From positions 1,586,037-1,650,036 of the forward strand of contig NW_003101667.1 in the NCBI RefSeq assembly GCF_000003855.2: a stretch of 64,000 bases of DNA, given 5' to 3'. Under the pieces are notes generated by a model that was not told the origin of the DNA, did no database searches, and saw nothing but the letters and a program-made list of their open reading frames with translations. A program made the translations under genes and the position numbers. Shown piece by piece: positions 48,401 to 59,798 of the stretch; within the stretch, counting starts at the first letter, position 1, and every line of letters begins with the position of its first letter. The DNA is from Blastomyces gilchristii SLH14081 (Eukaryota; Ascomycota; Eurotiomycetes; Onygenales; Ajellomycetaceae).

Positions 48401-50059
48401 TGAGCTAGTCTTTTGCACAGTATATACGGGGATCGAAGCTCGTGGGTAGTCAGGAGGGAATTTAATGTCGACCTTTATGAAAAGGTTACTGTTGTCGGGA
48501 CCCCAAGGGCCATGCATTGAAACTGTCGTTTTGCGTTGCCCAACATTAACAGATTCGAAAGAAACCTTTGTGAACTTTTCCCCAACATGTGTAATTTCGT
48601 CTCCTAGTGTTTCCACCTCCCAACCTGATATCTTGACACCCCGCATCCAAGAAATAGGATTCATGTCAGCGCGTAGAGCGGACCGCCCTTGTACACCAAC
48701 CACAGACCCCATCGTCCCCCCTCGGTTCCAGCTACGATAGTAAGGCATGGAGACACTACTGGGTCCAACTCCAACAGTCGATAGCGATCGATGGTGGCTG
48801 GATGTTTGATTTCCTAGAGGAATACCCTTTTGCTCGGCATTATCCTCTAGCGGTGGATCATCGCGGAACGTTTTATAGACAGCACCTTTTCGCGTCAGGT
48901 TTAGAGAGGGGTTGAAGGACTTTCCGATTTCGTATCCAACTCCCTCCAAAATCTCTGGGTTTACTCGATGCAATCGCAACTCCTTATCCGTGCCCCAGGA
49001 CACAAGCTGGAATTCGCGATGATCTAAACCATCCACTACCGTCCCTCTCGATCTCCAGAGAAATTCCTTGACTTGACCCCTGTGACCAGGAAAGCTATGA
49101 ACACGCGGAGGATCACCGCCATCATCACCTCTCTTCCGGCTATAAAGATGCAAATCACTATTTCCACGTTGCGGCATGACAAGAACGCCCCATCCGAATG
49201 GCGTGTTTCTAGCTCGCCAAACAGGAAACGGAGTGTGAATGACCTTTTCCGGAATATCTTCTGCAACCGAATAATCCCAAAACTTGATGGTTTTGTCCAA
49301 CGAACAAGTCACCAATGCCTCTCGACGTGTCCGGTTCCAGTCAAGGCCGTAGATTTTCGTATTATGTGCCACGATCGTACGCAGTGGACGAGCACCCACT
49401 CGATCATCCCAAATCTGGAGGAACCTATCATGCGAGCTTGCAATAACGTGAGGGTCCTGTCGGTTCCATTTGACTTGGGTTGCACCAGCGAACCAGTCGG
49501 AAAATGATATCGCTGGCCTTGCTGGAGAGCGTAGGTCCCAGCAGTGAATAAAACTGTCCACGGCGCACGTAGCTAGGACATCGGGATGGTGGGCGGAAAA
49601 GTTAATATCTGTAATAGCTCGAGAATGTGCATGCAAAACGTATTCAATGGAGTTTTGTGTCGATTTCATTGCCAGGTTCCATACTAGAGCCTTTTGATTG
49701 GATGTGCTCACAACCCAGCTGTCTCGTGCGGCGAAAGGGGACCACTGGACGTCCGCTACTTCCCAGGGGGTATGGTGGGGGAGGTATCGCGGGGGGGAAT
49801 AGGGACTATCCAGGTCAATAATATGGAGACCTTCTTTTCTATTACATCGACTATCAGCTATAATGGAAATATATACCATTTTCCAGCTACTTAAAAGAAA
49901 AAAAGACAAAAAAACCCACGAAGCGAGTACAACATCTCTGCCACATGGAGATATTGACATAGACCCAACCGGCTGCTCGACATGAAATGAGCTGTCTTCA
50001 CCGAAGGTAGGGCTTTCATAGGCAGATGCCAGTGGCTTCAGAGCCATAGGACTCGACAT
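45499..50059 (-). CDS. MTC5: WDR59/Mtc5 orthologue, SEACAT (GATOR2) subunit
   Basis: Three exons: 50,059-49,920, 49,838-47,283 and 47,221-45,499 (1472 codons). Introns of 81 and 61 bp have GT...AG ends, donors GTGGGT and GTAAGT, and branch sites GCTGAT and GCTAAT; splicing gives LAS-KEGLHIIDL and PAL-FNYFERLGD, both continuous with the family. Domains: N-terminal WD40 propeller (about residues 50-400, with repeats ending in WDLR, IWDD and FWDY), RWD domain (about 450-570, EVETLGDEITHVGEKF to YLLGE), a low-complexity linker, and a C-terminal zinc ribbon plus RING-like domain (about 1,250-1,335; ARCGC, QCPQC, CVICAEV, PCLNCGHITCIECHQNW). In yeast Mtc5/Sea3 sits on the vacuole in SEACAT, which counters the SEACIT/GATOR1 brake on TORC1. 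Length and order fit the family. The start is the first Met before the propeller. Divergently oriented to UBC13. Confidence 0.93.
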
Positions 50060-51465
50060 ATTGTCGAATATCTCTCTCCCTCGTTGCTCCCTGCAAAATT
50101 ACTGCCACGGAGACAGGCAGTAGTAGATGATTTTTCCCCCCATATGGTGGGTGAATCAGGACCCATATAGGACGTCTGGCAGATGGTATGAGAGAAGCAA
50201 AAGAGCCTCTGCGCACATTAAACAACCCAGCTCTTGTGTCGAATAACTATTCACCACAGTATGCAGAATGCGCAACAAGGGTCGTGGCTGCGTGATTTCG
50301 TCATTTAGGAGGATGAAGACGTACAATATAGCTTCCCAATTATAGCAAGGAAACTCGGGAAACAGATAAATATAGAGAAAATACGGGGACAGTAATGCAC
50401 CTAAACTAAGATATGAATTTCTCAAGCTCTTGACGGACTCATTCAACGAGCTGTAGTCAAAGATGCTTGGAGGTTTAAACGCGTGTGATATATCCTCCAA
50501 GATGAATAGTTACCACGTGATATGCTTAACTGGTTGTAGATGATCGAGGTACACTAATCTAGCCGCGCAGCATTCTATACGTGGTGGGTCACGTGGCCCC
50601 TATAGGGCATCCGGCCAATAGTAGATAGAGGCTTAGTTTGCGGTGAAAAGCGATATTTGCTCTGTATCATACGTTATATAACTGCAGCATTTAGTTAATG
50701 CAATTAATACTTTATGTTGAGGTTTCCCTACTAACTTATTTAGCCTTCAATCATCGTCACCGAATCCCTGGGTTTATAATTGAAAGATTGCTATTCTACA
50801 TCCAGCCCAGCGTATTGCATACGAAATTTACACTTGAACCTAGCTAATTGCAAAAAGGCTGTAACACACCAAACAAGAGCATCACGCCCGACTAGAATAA
50901 TGAGTAAATACTTCCACATTATCGGCGAAAAAGCATGAGCTGTAATCTGCTTATTAGCCACAGACTCACAGTTGCCTTTAAAGGGCCACGATCCATAGCT
51001 TGTCAGAGTTGTTGGCCATTATTATATTTGGGTACAATCAGATAACTTAACATAGTTAACTTACCCAGCACGGCACGGAACATCCCCTAGCCCGGCTCAG
51101 TTTATCCGACGACGTTGATATTGCAGATTGCGGGCCGCACGAGAGATTCAGAGCAAAAAACCCTTCTAGCATAACATCGACCCTGCAAGTTAAGGGAATA
51201 ATAATCGATCAACTCTTCAGGCCTTCTGCGACCGTCTGACTTTGGATTTTTGCCTGGGAGCTGCGGTTGCTGTTTGCTTCCCCCTACCCCGCCAAACTCC
51301 AACCGAATTTTCCCAATCACCAGGCGCGTTGCTCTTCGTTTCGAGAAATATTGTCAGTAGCAGTAACCGGCTATTCTGCTTGCTTTTGTTTCATCCTTTA
51401 CCGTGAAGAGAACTCCATTTTAATTTCTGGCCGCCCAAACGCGCCTGCACAGCAACTTGCCCGCG
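50060..51465. promoter_or_regulatory. Divergent intergenic region between MTC5 and UBC13
   Basis: 1.4 kb without a supported gene; it must contain both promoters and 5' untranslated regions. Two CACGTG palindromes (50,514-50,519 and 50,590-50,595) are candidate sites for a Cbf1-like or other bHLH regulator. A 114-codon minus-strand frame at 50,156-50,500 has no family features. Confidence 0.45.
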
Positions 51466-51985
51466 ATGGATTTGCCCAAGAGAATAGTGAAGGAGACGCA
51501 GCGGTTGATGACTGAACCGTGAGTTATTTTACTTTCTAATAGAAAGTGTGCCTTTGCTCCTCTGGGTGACTAACTGCGATTTGTCTATTCCTCTTCTTGT
51601 TTCGTTCAAAAAGTGTTCCTGGTATCACTGCAAGCCCTAGGGAAGACAATCTCCGTCACTTTGACGTTACCCTCGAAGGACCAGCCGACTCACCTTATGA
51701 AGGTATGGGATATATCTAATCTATAGATAACTCCCTTACTATGAAGGCCTCCCGCCCGGGCTAACACGTAATTCAGGTGGAATCTTCAAGCTACAGCTGT
51801 TCCTACCGGAAGATTATCCCATGGCGCCTCCACAAGTTCTGTTCCAGACAAAGATATACCACCCAAACATCGACGGCATCGGAAGGGTTTGTCTTGATGT
51901 ATTAAAGAGTATGGCAAAAACCTCCCCCTCCTTAGTAGCAGCATCAGAAGCGCACACACCACCACCACCATCATCATCATCACTG

Positions 51986-52081
<96 letters not shown>

Positions 52082-52320
52082 GGAGTACTCTACAGTAACT
52101 AATCTCCTTACCTTGAACCATAGAAAACTGGTCCCCAGCTCTGCAAATCCGCACCATCCTCCTCTCGATCCAGGCATTACTTGGGGCCCCAAATGCCGAA
52201 GACCCGCTCGCGGAGGAAGTCGCGAAACACTGGAGAGAGAACCCAGCCGCTGCCATTGCGCAAGCAAAGGCAGATACGAAGCGCTATGCAATGCCAGAGG
52301 CAGCGGACAAGAAGCCATGA
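51466..52320 (+). CDS. UBC13: Ubiquitin-conjugating enzyme E2 Ubc13
   Basis: Four exons: 51,466-51,518, 51,614-51,702, 51,777-51,908 and 52,124-52,320 (156 aa). Donors are GTGAGT, GTATGG and GTATGG. The protein starts [15 protein letters not shown] and follows Ubc13 throughout: [24 protein letters not shown], the YHPNID motif (residues 75-80), active-site Cys at residue 86 in [20 protein letters not shown], and [19 protein letters not shown]. Ubc13 pairs with the E2 variant Mms2 to build K63-linked ubiquitin chains, used in error-free DNA damage tolerance on PCNA (with Rad5-type ligases) and in other signalling. Length is usual for fungi. Oddity: intron 3 (51,909-52,123) is 45% CTA microsatellite. 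The C-terminal tail (PEAADKKP) is slightly longer than in yeast. Confidence 0.97.
51986..52081 (+). repeat. (CTA)32 microsatellite inside UBC13 intron 3
   Basis: 96 bp of uninterrupted CTA triplets (32 copies), preceded by short CAC and CAT triplet runs from about 51,955. It lies between the donor at 51,909 and a branch-like CTAAT near 52,098. The long Leu or Val runs that appear in translated frames here are artefacts of this repeat. Confidence 0.97.
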
Positions 52321-53458
52321 TATAAAGAAACCGGGTTTGGCTAACAATATCATTTGAGTAAGAGGGTGATATCACTTTATTGATTTATTGATTGATTCGT
52401 TACGGACGATTCCTTTGCGTTTTTTACTTGTTTTGCGTCTTATTGGCTTTTGTTTTATATTGTCAGCGAGCCACCCTGCTCTTGTTCTTCGTTTTCTTTT
52501 TTCTTTGTTCATCGTTTAATGATTCGATACTCTTTCTTTTGATATTTGAGCGTTTGGGCTTTCATCTTCTGTTTCATTTCCATTTCTATAGTCATGTATT
52601 TTTTTTCAGGGTTGAAGATATAACCTGTGATGATTCAATGCCCGCTCGATAGAATACAGACTACGGCGCTCTCTTTTCGGGGAGCAACACGCGGTGCTTT
52701 CATATTTCCTAATTTCCTACACTCCAGTGAAACTACGAAGTGGACCAGAGCAGGGAAATGGGTTCATAGTTATGTCAGTTATTAGTTAATGAAGGTTCTG
52801 TTTCTTTTGCCGGATTGAAAACGAGAGTTTCATCTGCTCTCATTTCATAAACGATTCATTTTGAGCTTCTTGTTTCGGTTCCGTTCTACGTACCAAGTGT
52901 CTCAAGGCGATAGAATTAGCGAAGACGCTTTTCTAGTACTTCCAACTGCCATTCGTAAGCATTCGAAGACTTCTATGAAGAGTTCCGAGAGTTTCAATAT
53001 GGAACGTAGAGTCTCCTCCAGGAGGTCAAAAGTGCGATTTAATACTCCAACAATGGAGGGAAAGGAAAGGATCATGTACCGACGTCCCGTAACTCATATC
53101 CAGTCATTCGGCACGCTATTCGAGCTCATGTAACACGAAAATACAGTAACTAGTAATAGACTCGACTGTGAAATTCATTCCTCGTCCCAGAAAATATAGA
53201 ACAAACCCGCATTTGCTGAAAGTATTCCTGCAAGGAATTCGCATGGGTGTGGTTGAAGAGAACGAGGAAAGTTCGTTGGAGATATCGCGGAAGGGCAACC
53301 TAAGTCACGTGCCACACTTTAGCGAAAGCATCTCGCACCAACCAACCACCACAACCCAAAGCGTCCAAAGGCGTGCGTCGTAACGAGTTCAATTAATTAA
53401 ATCCACGAAGTCATCCAACCTCGTCCACCCACCGGCTGCGCATCTCCACTCATCCAAG
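52321..53458. other. Intergenic region between UBC13 and RPL24
   Basis: No supported gene. The first part should hold the UBC13 3' untranslated region; T-rich stretches fill 52,400-52,620. Short frames (for example 52,861-53,133) show no family features. The last ~250 bp are the RPL24 promoter. Confidence 0.5.
53306..53311. promoter_or_regulatory. CACGTG E-box upstream of RPL24
   Basis: A palindromic CACGTG 148 bp before the RPL24 start. Cbf1-type bHLH factors bind this motif and drive ribosomal protein genes in some ascomycetes (established for Candida albicans); whether that holds here is inference. Confidence 0.35.
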
Positions 53459-54383
53459 ATGCGTACCTACGACGATACCTTCAGCGGCGAGAAGATTTAC
53501 CCTGGCAAGGTATGTCGAAAAAATGAGATTGTCTTTTTTGGAAGATGTTGTGGGGGCTCTCGATATCAGAATGATCATCACACGCACGTTCTGGTTTGGG
53601 TTATGGAGGATTCCCTCCTATGCGCCGGAGTTTACATGGGAATTTAAATACGCGTTTGAATGTGTGGAGGAATACTGTGGAAAATACACCAAGCTGACAT
53701 TTTTGGCTGTGATGTGTGCAGGGTAAACTCTTCGTCCGCGGCGACGGCAAAGTCTTCCGCTTCCAGAACGGCAAGACCGAATCCCTCTTCCTCCAACGCA
53801 AGAACCCTCGCCGAATCTCATGGACGACCCTCTACAGAAGACAACACAAGAAGGGTATCTCTGAAGTCAGTGGCATTTCCATCCTTTTCCCCTAGGGTTT
53901 TCAAGATGCGAAGGTTATGGTTGGGAAGGAGGATGTGTGGAGTAGCAGAAGATACATGGTCTGAGGATGAGGAAAAGAACGAAGGAAACATCACGGATGG
54001 ATAGGAATGTTAAATTTTTGCAGATGGGGGATTGAACAAATTGGGACTTATGGGCTAACCAAGGGAAAAATTTTATCTTTCATCACCGCATATAGGAAGT
54101 TGCCAAGAAGCGTACTCGTCGCGCCGTCAAGTCCCAACGTGCCGTTGTCGGCGCCTCTCTAGACGTCATCAAAGAACGACGAAGCATGCGCCCCGAGGCC
54201 CGCCTCGCTGCCCGCCAACAGGCCATCAAGGAAGGAAAGGAGAAGAAGTCCGCTGCGGAGAGCAAGAAGAGAGCTGAGAAGGCTAAGGCCGCTACCAGCG
54301 CTGCCAGAGGCCAGGCCAGCAGAATCCAAAGCAAGCAAGGTGCTAAGGGTTCTGCTCCCAAGGTTGCTGCTAAGTCTCGTTAA
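53459..54383 (+). CDS. RPL24: 60S ribosomal protein L24 (eL24)
   Basis: Three exons: 53,459-53,509, 53,722-53,865 and 54,096-54,383 (160 aa). The first exon encodes [17 protein letters not shown]; exon 2 opens [18 protein letters not shown] and continues [15 protein letters not shown] and [12 protein letters not shown]; exon 3 continues [15 protein letters not shown] and ends in a Lys/Ala-rich helix with [12 protein letters not shown] and a terminal KSR. This matches eukaryotic eL24 throughout. Donors are GTATGT and GTCAGT; introns are 212 and 230 bp. eL24 sits at the subunit interface of the 60S and its long C-terminal helix reaches toward the 40S. Early first intron after a short exon is typical for fungal ribosomal protein genes. 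The 54,083-54,446 minus-strand frames are shadows. Confidence 0.97.
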
Positions 54384-55187
54384 GATTTTGGGATTTAGTG
54401 GTGGCGCCTGGGGTGGTTTTCGTGAGGCGGAAGGGAAATGGTGCAATTTATGAATATCAGTGTGCGGGAGCCTCCTATGATTTTAGCAACTGGGGATGTA
54501 TATTCCTTTGTATTGGAACCCTGTGAGACACAGATTAGTCTTCTACTATGGGAGGTTTTGCGCGCAATGATTTTCCGTTTGCAAAAATGGATTCTTGCTG
54601 GATTTCTTTCTTGTTTTCTTTTACGCTTTTAATGTCCTGTGGTTTCTAGCTAAAAAGAAAGAGCTCGGTTTCGCAGTTTGTTTACCCAGCCCATTCTCAC
54701 TCCATTTGACATTGCATGGTTATGGCAAGACGATCCCAAACTGGCTTCTTGCGGTTCTTGGAGTCGTAACGCCAGCGATGCTTTATGAGGAACACCTTAT
54801 AGGCGCAGCAAGTGTGCTGATAGCTTAGGAGGTGGCACCACAATCCCTAGGCTATCCGCAGTACATGTCCCGCTCATTAGAATCTAAATCACCATAACTT
54901 AATACTTCATATAGTCTATTAATCCCTCAAGTGAGCGAAACCGCAATTCGGTGTCAGTATCGTCTTCTAGAGCTGCATAGACTCTCCGTCATCAGGCTCG
55001 GAGTAACCAGACCTGAGATATTCCAAAATAAGCAATAGGGCACTGCCCTAATAAACATCAGCCTCCAAGTCTTGGCACTCGCTAATTTTTGACATCGCCA
55101 ACTTCAAGTCACACAGAAGAGCTTGAAGCGGTTGAACGGCAAACCACGACAACGACAAACGACAAGAGGATCGGATCCCGAGCGACT
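54384..55187. other. Intergenic region between RPL24 and RPS30
   Basis: No supported gene. The first few hundred bases are probably the RPL24 3' untranslated region. A GTCACA element (CAAGTCACACAG near 55,107-55,118) resembles the HomolD box (CAGTCACA) of fission yeast ribosomal protein promoters with one mismatch; this is only suggestive. Confidence 0.45.
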
Positions 55188-55362
55188 GTAAGTAGCTCCT
55201 CTTTCTTCTCCCTATCTAGTCCCTCCTTCCCAGCACCGCAAAGAGACACCTAGAAGGCCTTCTACTATTTCTCTCTTCCCCTAGTCGCCACACCTCGCTA
55301 AATACGGCGAGCCGGAGAAGACAAACGCTAACTGGGGTCTCATCAACCCAACTTCATTTCAG
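55188..55362 (+). other. Probable 5'-UTR intron of RPS30
   Basis: A strong donor (CT|GTAAGT at 55,188), a branch site GCTAAC near 55,327 and an acceptor TTTCAG at 55,357-55,362 define a 175 bp intron ending 73 bp before the RPS30 start codon. Pyrimidine-rich sequence lies inside. 5'-UTR introns are common in fungal ribosomal protein genes. No transcript evidence is available here. Confidence 0.55.
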
Positions 55363-55435
55363 CCTCCAGCACAGTCATTAACACCTTCGTCGACGACATC
55401 CTCCGAAACCTCATCTCCATCTCCTATCGCGCATC

Positions 55436-55961
55436 ATGGGTAAAGTTCACGGATCCCTCGCCCGTGCGGGTAAAGTCAAGTCTCAGACCCCCAAGGTCAG
55501 TTTTTCGCCCATTCATTTTTTTCGCACCCAGCTATGGTCTTCGGACAGCGGTGTTCCCTCGTCTCGTTGAAAATCGTTCTGTCCGTCCGGCGAATCCTGA
55601 GATTCCGAGATGGATCGCGATATATGGGAGGGGAATACTGGAGACACGTGGAGGGATATGGAAGATAGGGAGGCAAGAGCCACTTTTGGACTGACTTGGA
55701 GTACTTTTATGGACATAGGTCGAGCCTCAAGAGAAGAAGAAGTCCCCCAAGGGTCGCGCCAAGAAGCGCCTGCAATACACCAGACGATTCGTCAACGTCA
55801 CCATGACCGGTGGAAAGCGAAAGGTGCGTCCTTTAGAGCCCTTATACCAATCTGATAAGGGGAAAGGAACCCCCCAACCAGGGCTATCTACTGCGAAGGA
55901 GCCTGGAACTAACAATATGACTAATTTCTCGTCCCTCTAGATGACCCCACCTACCTCATAA
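55436..55961 (+). CDS. RPS30: 40S ribosomal protein S30 (eS30)
   Basis: Three coding exons: 55,436-55,495, 55,719-55,823 and 55,941-55,961 (61 aa). Exon 1 encodes [20 protein letters not shown], exon 2 [20 protein letters not shown] then [15 protein letters not shown], exon 3 only MTPPTS before TAA. Donors are GTCAGT and GTGCGT, acceptors CATAG and CTCTAG. The protein is a small, very basic 40S subunit component near the decoding region. As in other fungi, it starts directly with the S30 sequence; the ubiquitin-like FUBI fusion of animals is absent. The last exon codes for six residues, so gene finders may misplace the end by reading through the GTGCGT donor. Confidence 0.96.
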
Positions 55962-58566
55962 ACGCATTTCTTACGGTTTTTCTTGCTCTGTTGTGTTACG
56001 TTTTATGCGTTGGGAATCATGTATCTCCTTTAAAACCGGCCGGAATGAGAATTGAAAATATGGATGACGAACGAACGAGCCCACGGAGCTATTTTCACGA
56101 TCAGTTTCGCGATGCCCTATTGCCCTCATTCGCAACGTGGTGGAAGAGTAGGACCGAATGGGGGGAGAGATGTGTGTATTCATGAACACAATAACAGGCG
56201 ACCCAGTGAAGTCGGGGAAGAGGACTAAACGGGCCTAGTTACAATACCTCTCAGCACATTTGTGTAACCATTTCTGAACATATATTTTACTCTTGTGTCG
56301 GGTACTTCGGAAATTCAATTTTCAATTTTTTTTTCTCCTTTGCGCCTGGTTTCTTGGTGTTGACTCAGTAATATTTTCCGGCCTCGACCTTTGTGATGCC
56401 AAAGAGGCTAGCTGGGTACGGAGTATCTTGTATTGAGTGATGTTTTTAGCGGCTTCATCCCGATCGCAGTACGCAATCTACACCTCGAATTTGTTTTGCG
56501 GATTTTATGCCTTCATAATCGCTACCTTCTACATTTGAGTATTCTTTTTAGAGGATCCGTTGATAGACTCTCGTCTGGTTCCAAACCCGGACCTGCGATG
56601 CTAAGAGCTCTGAACCTCATTAAGAGCATCGTTGTTCTATGTACAGTACATATCTGCTGATTACATCCTCTTCCGCTTCATATTTTACTTCCTCATTTTA
56701 TTATGTTGTTCATCTCTCACCATCATCTCAACCCAGTTTCCTAGTGCGAAGGTGGAGAAGGTTGTAAGTTCTAGTCTGCAGGTAATATTTAAACTATTTA
56801 TAAAGAGCCCTCAGGGGCAAGGCTTATGTAGGACCAACCCCCTTTCAGCTATTTAGATGATCAGGACACCATTTCCCCTAGAATGTCGCAGCTTCAGATT
56901 TGTTCATTCTTTCCTACTATATCGCGATGAGTGCAAACAATAAATGAGGATTACACCACCTTGGCTAACTTGTTCAGAAGGTCTTCACTCAAAATCCTCT
57001 CGTTTCATTGGCAAGCTAGCGTGCGCAGCAATATCTTGTTGATTCCCCTCTCGCGCACTCATTATTATTATCCCTTTGTTGGTTAAAGCACAACTTCAAC
57101 CCGATTTGTGTCCCGCCTTCGACCTGATTGACGTCTGCTTTATTTTGCTCAGCACAGCCTTGCCCTTTCTCCGTGCCACAAAAGGCACATTTGCCAATAA
57201 CTGAGCGCCCGGGAGCGTTGGGTAGCAAAGCTTACGCCCACCCTTACTAGGCAATCACTCGATGTTAAAGCTATTAGAGCTTTGTATGATTGGGGACAGC
57301 GGGCGAATATATACGCTGATGTGCGATCTTGTAGGCAAAAAGCTGCTATCGCAAGATCTCTCCTCACACGAAGAGGGCGTCAGGCCAATTTCCAGGCTAA
57401 GCAATGACAACATATTCGGCCTCTTTCCATGCAATATTTGTGGCCCTGCCTATCCCATTCTGGGACGAGGATAGAAAGATTGGCCCTTCGATCTTTTTAT
57501 TTGCTCACCTGCCCGTGATGCGGAGGGAATTCGAGATGCCACTGGTACAGATCCATCTCCTTGTGAAGCTTCTGAGTTAGCCCACCTCAGATGCTCTGGA
57601 AGATGACTGTCGGCGACGCAATGAGGGGGTGGAGGCGATGAGACAACTTCCTCGATCCCATACAAGGACGGCCGAAGCGAACGATGCTGCCCGAGGATGC
57701 TCCCCACGGGGATGCCCCGCCCCAAATTTCAGTAGCAAAAAGCAATCGTGCTCGAGTCTTGTGCGCGGTGCATGATACCGACTCGACCTTTTTCGCTGCG
57801 AACCAATCATTATTTCATGCAACATGCGTTGTAGCCTGCCAAGATGACAATATCCTTGTGATACGCGATACACCGAGCGACCTCAAGTTCGCTATCCATC
57901 CCTATATCAAGATGGATACGGGAACTTCATGAGTCACCCATTTACAAACATAGCAGGGACCTACCACCCTTGCGACATAAGTGTACTACTTTATGCCCTT
58001 TTCCATGAATCTGTGGGAGATGTTGAGCTCTTGAGGAGGGTGTTGACTTTTAGTGCAAACAAAATGGGCCAAGAAATTAGTCCCAAGTGATAGCTGACAT
58101 GCGGAATAATTAACCGCGGAGGATGAAAGCAAATGTTGGTGACCCCCGGGAAGTATCTCAGAAGTGGATCTTGCTTGCCTACGCTGTAACCAAGGGTCCA
58201 GCACTTATAAATTGATTAAATTCGTTAAGAAAACAAAACTGGGAATGCTGCAACTGGACTGGGCAATCGAGTGTGCATTAATCCAGTCTAAATCAGCATA
58301 TCCTGCAACAAGTCGCCATCGAATATCTAGACATGGCTAAAAGTGACCGCTCCTCTACTGGCTAAGCCGATGGCACACGCGTCTCAAATAGGCACGTTCC
58401 TTGGTCAATCTCGTCGATGAACATGTTTGGCATGTCTCATTCCGGACCAGCTTGGCCAACCAGTATTTCGTGGGCTTGCTCTCTACTGTGGACCCCCTCC
58501 CATCCGCCTTGCTCCTTGCCGTAGAAAAACCAACTTTTCCATGCAAAAAAAATGCCCGCCCAGTGG
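55962..58566. other. Balanced-composition region without a supported gene
   Basis: 2.6 kb after RPS30. Composition is that of the gene island, but frames are short (none above about 98 codons) and none shows a family motif. It may hold a diverged pseudogene, a non-coding RNA, or a gene with many short exons that I could not assemble. Confidence 0.5.
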
Positions 58567-58852
58567 CCTCAAATACATTGTAGTAATTCATGAATTGTGA
58601 TAGTCAAATATATATGTATATATTATTTCTGACATTGATTACAACTTGCACAATAATTTTTGAAAACTAAAAATTATTTTCAATTATTATTAATGTAACA
58701 AACTAATATAAAAAAGAAAATAAAAATAAAAAGAAAAAACTTTTTCTACTCATTACTTTTTTTTCTCTTCTTTCTTCTCTTTCTTCTCATGTTTTTTATT
58801 TATCTTCTTATTATTCTTCACAATTCACTTTGTATTCTTATTCTTCTTCTTC
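58567..58852 (-). repeat. Dispersed repeat end, inverted partner of 12,541-12,783
   Basis: Begins at the composition switch with CATTGTAGTAATTCATGAAT and runs to a TTCTTCTTCT tract, matching 12,541-12,783 in reverse complement. Its right side is cut by a gypsy LTR at 58,853. The shared terminus (58,567 and 12,783) marks the true end of this repeat. It forms the right border of the gene island. Confidence 0.6.
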
Positions 58853-59798
58853 TGTAAGAGGTCTACACTGAATAGATCAGTATAATATATAGGTCTTATT
58901 AGACTGACCGTGTGACCGTGTCTGAGACCAGGACCAGATTTTTTGATAGTTGCATTACCAATTCAACCGATCCCATTACACAGTTTTAACATTTAATAGT
59001 AGTCTCATACTGTCTCAGTGGGACTTACTGTCTACTCTTGTCACATTTTTCAAATGAGATCATGATTTTCACTTCTCAATTTAAATTATTTTTATTGCTT
59101 TAAATAACTTTAAATCTCATTTGAGTGTTATCAAAAAGTGTTACTTTTTAAAAAATTAAAAATAGTCTAAAAAAAACCTTAAAATGTCTAAAAATAGTAA
59201 CTTTATGCTAAGAATGAGACTAAATAAGATCAAATGAGATCACTTTCTCATTTTTTTCAAGTCATGATTTCATTTTAAGATCTTATATATGATCACTTTG
59301 CATGTTTTTTTAATGACTAGTCCCAGCGGGATTCACACCAAGAAATGTATGAGATCAGATCAAATGAGATCAAATGTGAAATTCATGATCTCAGCGGCCA
59401 GTCTAGGTCTTATAATATAAAAAGTGAAAAAATGTTAAAGAAGAAAAAGAAAGAGAAAGTGTGAGAATCAGTGATTAAAGTGAATATTTTATACATGTAT
59501 ATAGTGATGTACACAGTGAAGCTTCAGAGTGAAAGAATAGAAATTTCATGAGTTTTTCAGCTGAGAATTAGCAATTAAGAATGACTGAGAATCAGAGCTT
59601 TCAGCAGAATCTGTAAAGTGTAATGAAATGATCTATATAATTGATTAGATGCAGTCTGTTATATTAGTTCTCTTTTTTTCTAATTATATATAGTTCTTAT
59701 CAGTCAAGAGCTGCAGTCTCAGATAACATGAAACTTGAAGTTCAGATTAGATAATTATAGTCAACTCATTTTATAAAATATTATCAGCTGTGATCACA
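58853..59798 (-). repeat. Gypsy 3' LTR with MITE copy F inside
   Basis: Starts TGTAAGAGGTCTACACTG and ends near GTGATCACA at 59,798. Without the 506 bp MITE and one 8 bp target copy it is about 432 bp, close to the 420 bp LTR at 60,303-60,722, which it matches in order. Confidence 0.75.
58900..59405 (+). mobile_element. hAT-like MITE copy F
   Basis: A 506 bp copy, TAGACTGACCGTGTG...GGCCAGTCTA, with perfect 8 bp target duplications GGTCTTAT (58,892-58,899 and 59,406-59,413). Moderately C-to-T mutated; it keeps CpG near the termini. Inserted in the first ~50 bp of a gypsy LTR. Confidence 0.95.

Noticed and set aside
50156..50500. 114-codon minus-strand frame upstream of MTC5
   Set aside because: No motif, no splice logic and poor composition; more likely promoter or 5' untranslated sequence.
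51786..52256. 156-codon minus frame and 93-codon plus frame with long Val or Leu runs
   Set aside because: They are translations of the CTA microsatellite in UBC13 intron 3 and overlap real exons in the wrong frame.
53510..54095. snoRNA within RPL24 introns
   Set aside because: Ribosomal protein introns often host snoRNAs, but no paired C (RTGATGA) and D (CTGA) boxes at suitable spacing were seen.
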